A DNA stretch of 7,177 nt from contig JAJZJJ010000139.1 in assembly GCA_021810175.1 (NCBI GenBank), forward strand, positions 1 through 7,177, in the 5' to 3' direction. Positions 6,255 to 7,177 of the stretch are shown piece by piece. This DNA comes from Acidobacteriota bacterium (GTDB lineage: Bacteria > Acidobacteriota > Terriglobia > Terriglobales > Acidobacteriaceae). A model generated the notes under the pieces. It made no database searches. It was not told the origin of the DNA and saw nothing but the letters and a program-made list of their open reading frames with translations. A program made the position numbers and the translations under genes. The first letter of the stretch is position 1; every line of letters begins with the position of its first letter.

Positions 6255-6262
6255 GGGAGGGG
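6255..6262 (+). promoter_or_regulatory. Ribosome binding site of the DUF1593 gene
   Basis: GGGAGGGG ends 4 nt before ATG 6267 and supports that start. The overlapping ATG at 6263 is in another frame. Confidence 0.6.
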
Positions 6263-6266
6263 ATGG

Positions 6267-7177
6267 ATGAAAATCGCCAAGTTGCGGCTGGGGCGCTGGG
6301 TGAGCCTGGTGCTTGTGATGCAGATGCTTTGGACGGGGGCGGCGGTGGCTGCACAACGGGCAACGGAAAAGGCTCCGCCGGCCGATGCGTTTTATCTGCG
6401 GCCGCGGGTGGTGATTCTCAGCGATATCGGGAATGAGCCGGATGACCAGATGTCGTTTGTGCGGCTGATGCTGTACTCGAACGAGCTGGACATAGAAGCA
6501 ATGATTGCAGCGACGTCGACCTGGCAGCGGACCACGACGCATCCGGAGACGATGCATGCAATTGTGCGGGCGTATGGGAGGGTTCGGCACAACCTGATGT
6601 TGAATGCAAAAGGCTGGCCGACGGAGAAGCAGCTGAGCAACCGGATATTTGCGGGGCAGCCGGGATATGGGATGGCCGATGTGGGGCCGGGGAAAGACTC
6701 ACCGGGTTCGCGGGCGCTGGTGAAGGTGATGGAGCAGAAGGACAAGCGTCCGTTGTGGATCTGCATCTGGGCCGGAGCCAACACGCTGGCGCAGGCGCTG
6801 CTGGAGGTGCGGGCGAGCCACACGCCGGAGGAGACGCGGCAGATTGTGTCGCGGCTGCGGGTTTACTCGATATCCGACCAGGACGATGCGGGGCCGTGGA
6901 TCCGGAGGGAGTTCCCGACGCTGGACTACATTGTGACGCCGAGCCTGCCGAACAGTAACAGCTATTACCACGCGACGTGGACGGGCATCAGCGGCGATTT
7001 CTACTATCGCAACTGTGCGGGTGCAGACTCGAGTGTGATCACACATCAATGGCTGGCGGAGAACATTCGCAAAGGGCCGCTGGGGAAGATGTATCCGAAG
7101 TACGAGTTCATCATGGAAGGGGATACGCCGTCATTCCTGGGGCTGATCAACAACGGGCTGGACGGATACCAGATCGG
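6267..7177 (+). CDS. Exported DUF1593 / Sde182-type nucleoside-hydrolase-like protein, 5' part
   Basis: The reading frame stays open from ATG 6267 to the window edge, giving 303 residues without a stop; the C-terminus is cut off. Residues 1-29 form a signal peptide (KIAKLRLGRW, hydrophobic core, AVAA before Gln30), so the protein is exported. From residue 47 it reads RVVILSDIGNEPDDQMSF, the hallmark start of the DUF1593 domain (cellulose-binding protein Sde182, nucleoside-hydrolase-like). Asp53, Asp59 and Asp60 sit where the calcium-binding Asp cluster of inosine-uridine nucleoside hydrolases is found. Further segments fit: NELDIEAMIAATSTW, WICIWAGANTLAQALLEV, YSISDQDDAGPWIRREFP and FIMEGDTPSFL. 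Members are generally linked to polysaccharide use, often with a C-terminal Ig-like domain that would lie past the window. Substrate and catalytic activity are unproven. It is transcribed divergently from rlmB, with no sign of a functional link. Confidence 0.88.
   Translation, partial: MKIAKLRLGRWVSLVLVMQMLWTGAAVAAQRATEKAPPADAFYLRPRVVILSDIGNEPDDQMSFVRLMLYSNELDIEAMIAATSTWQRTTTHPETMHAIVRAYGRVRHNLMLNAKGWPTEKQLSNRIFAGQPGYGMADVGPGKDSPGSRALVKVMEQKDKRPLWICIWAGANTLAQALLEVRASHTPEETRQIVSRLRVYSISDQDDAGPWIRREFPTLDYIVTPSLPNSNSYYHATWTGISGDFYYRNCAGADSSVITHQWLAENIRKGPLGKMYPKYEFIMEGDTPSFLGLINNGLDGYQI

Noticed and set aside
5431..6363. Second minus-strand open frame of 310 codons over rlmB
   Set aside because: It is out of frame with the clear RlmB motifs and rich in Ser/Pro/Ala; it is a frame-shifted shadow.
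1..7177. Defence system, mobile element, CRISPR array or biosynthetic cluster
   Set aside because: I saw no direct repeat array, transposase, integrase, nuclease or synthase signature; all six genes belong to recognisable housekeeping or envelope families.

Overview
This 7.2 kb window is GC-rich, densely coding bacterial chromosome. It carries six protein genes, two of them cut by the window edges. I see no tRNA, rRNA, CRISPR array, insertion sequence, phage gene or attachment site. The gene families and the style of the proteins (a DsbA-like protein with an extra N-terminal domain, a parvulin lipoprotein with a QILV motif, an M1-like protein with a degenerate HEXXH, and a DUF1593 protein) suggest a Gram-negative soil-type bacterium. 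My best guess is Acidobacteriota, class Terriglobia. That is an inference from memory of these families, not a database result.

Layout from left to right. Positions 1-779 (+) hold the 3' end of a biotin carboxylase gene, followed by a biotin carboxyl carrier gene whose GTG start overlaps the upstream TGA. Together they look like a propionyl/methylcrotonyl-type acyl-CoA carboxylase alpha subunit split into two translationally coupled genes. Positions 871-1911 (+) encode an exported DsbA-family thioredoxin-fold protein with a CPFC site. Positions 2134-3216 (+) encode a SurA/PrsA-like parvulin lipoprotein, closed by a strong rho-independent terminator at 3245-3280. These two neighbours both appear to serve folding of exported proteins. 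A 222-bp gap with a possible weak hairpin and promoter separates them, so they may not share one transcript.

Positions 3426-6121 (-) hold a two-gene minus-strand unit. rlmB (23S rRNA G2251 2'-O-methyltransferase) comes first, and its TGA overlaps the ATG of an exported M1-like gluzincin in an ATGA junction. The M1-like protein keeps two His and one Glu in zinc-ligand-like positions, but Ala replaces the catalytic Glu (HALAH). This unit converges on the parvulin gene at about 3.2-3.4 kb and diverges at about 6.2 kb from a plus-strand gene (6267 to the window end). That last gene encodes an exported DUF1593 / Sde182-type nucleoside-hydrolase-like protein, truncated by the window.

No clearly new multi-gene system is visible. 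The points most worth a second look are the likely catalytically dead M1-like protein coupled to rlmB, the parvulin domain lacking both canonical active-site histidines, the split carboxylase alpha subunit, a bulged inverted repeat in the convergent intergenic region, and a possible leaderless GTG start for rlmB. No stretch longer than 300 bp lacks a gene.
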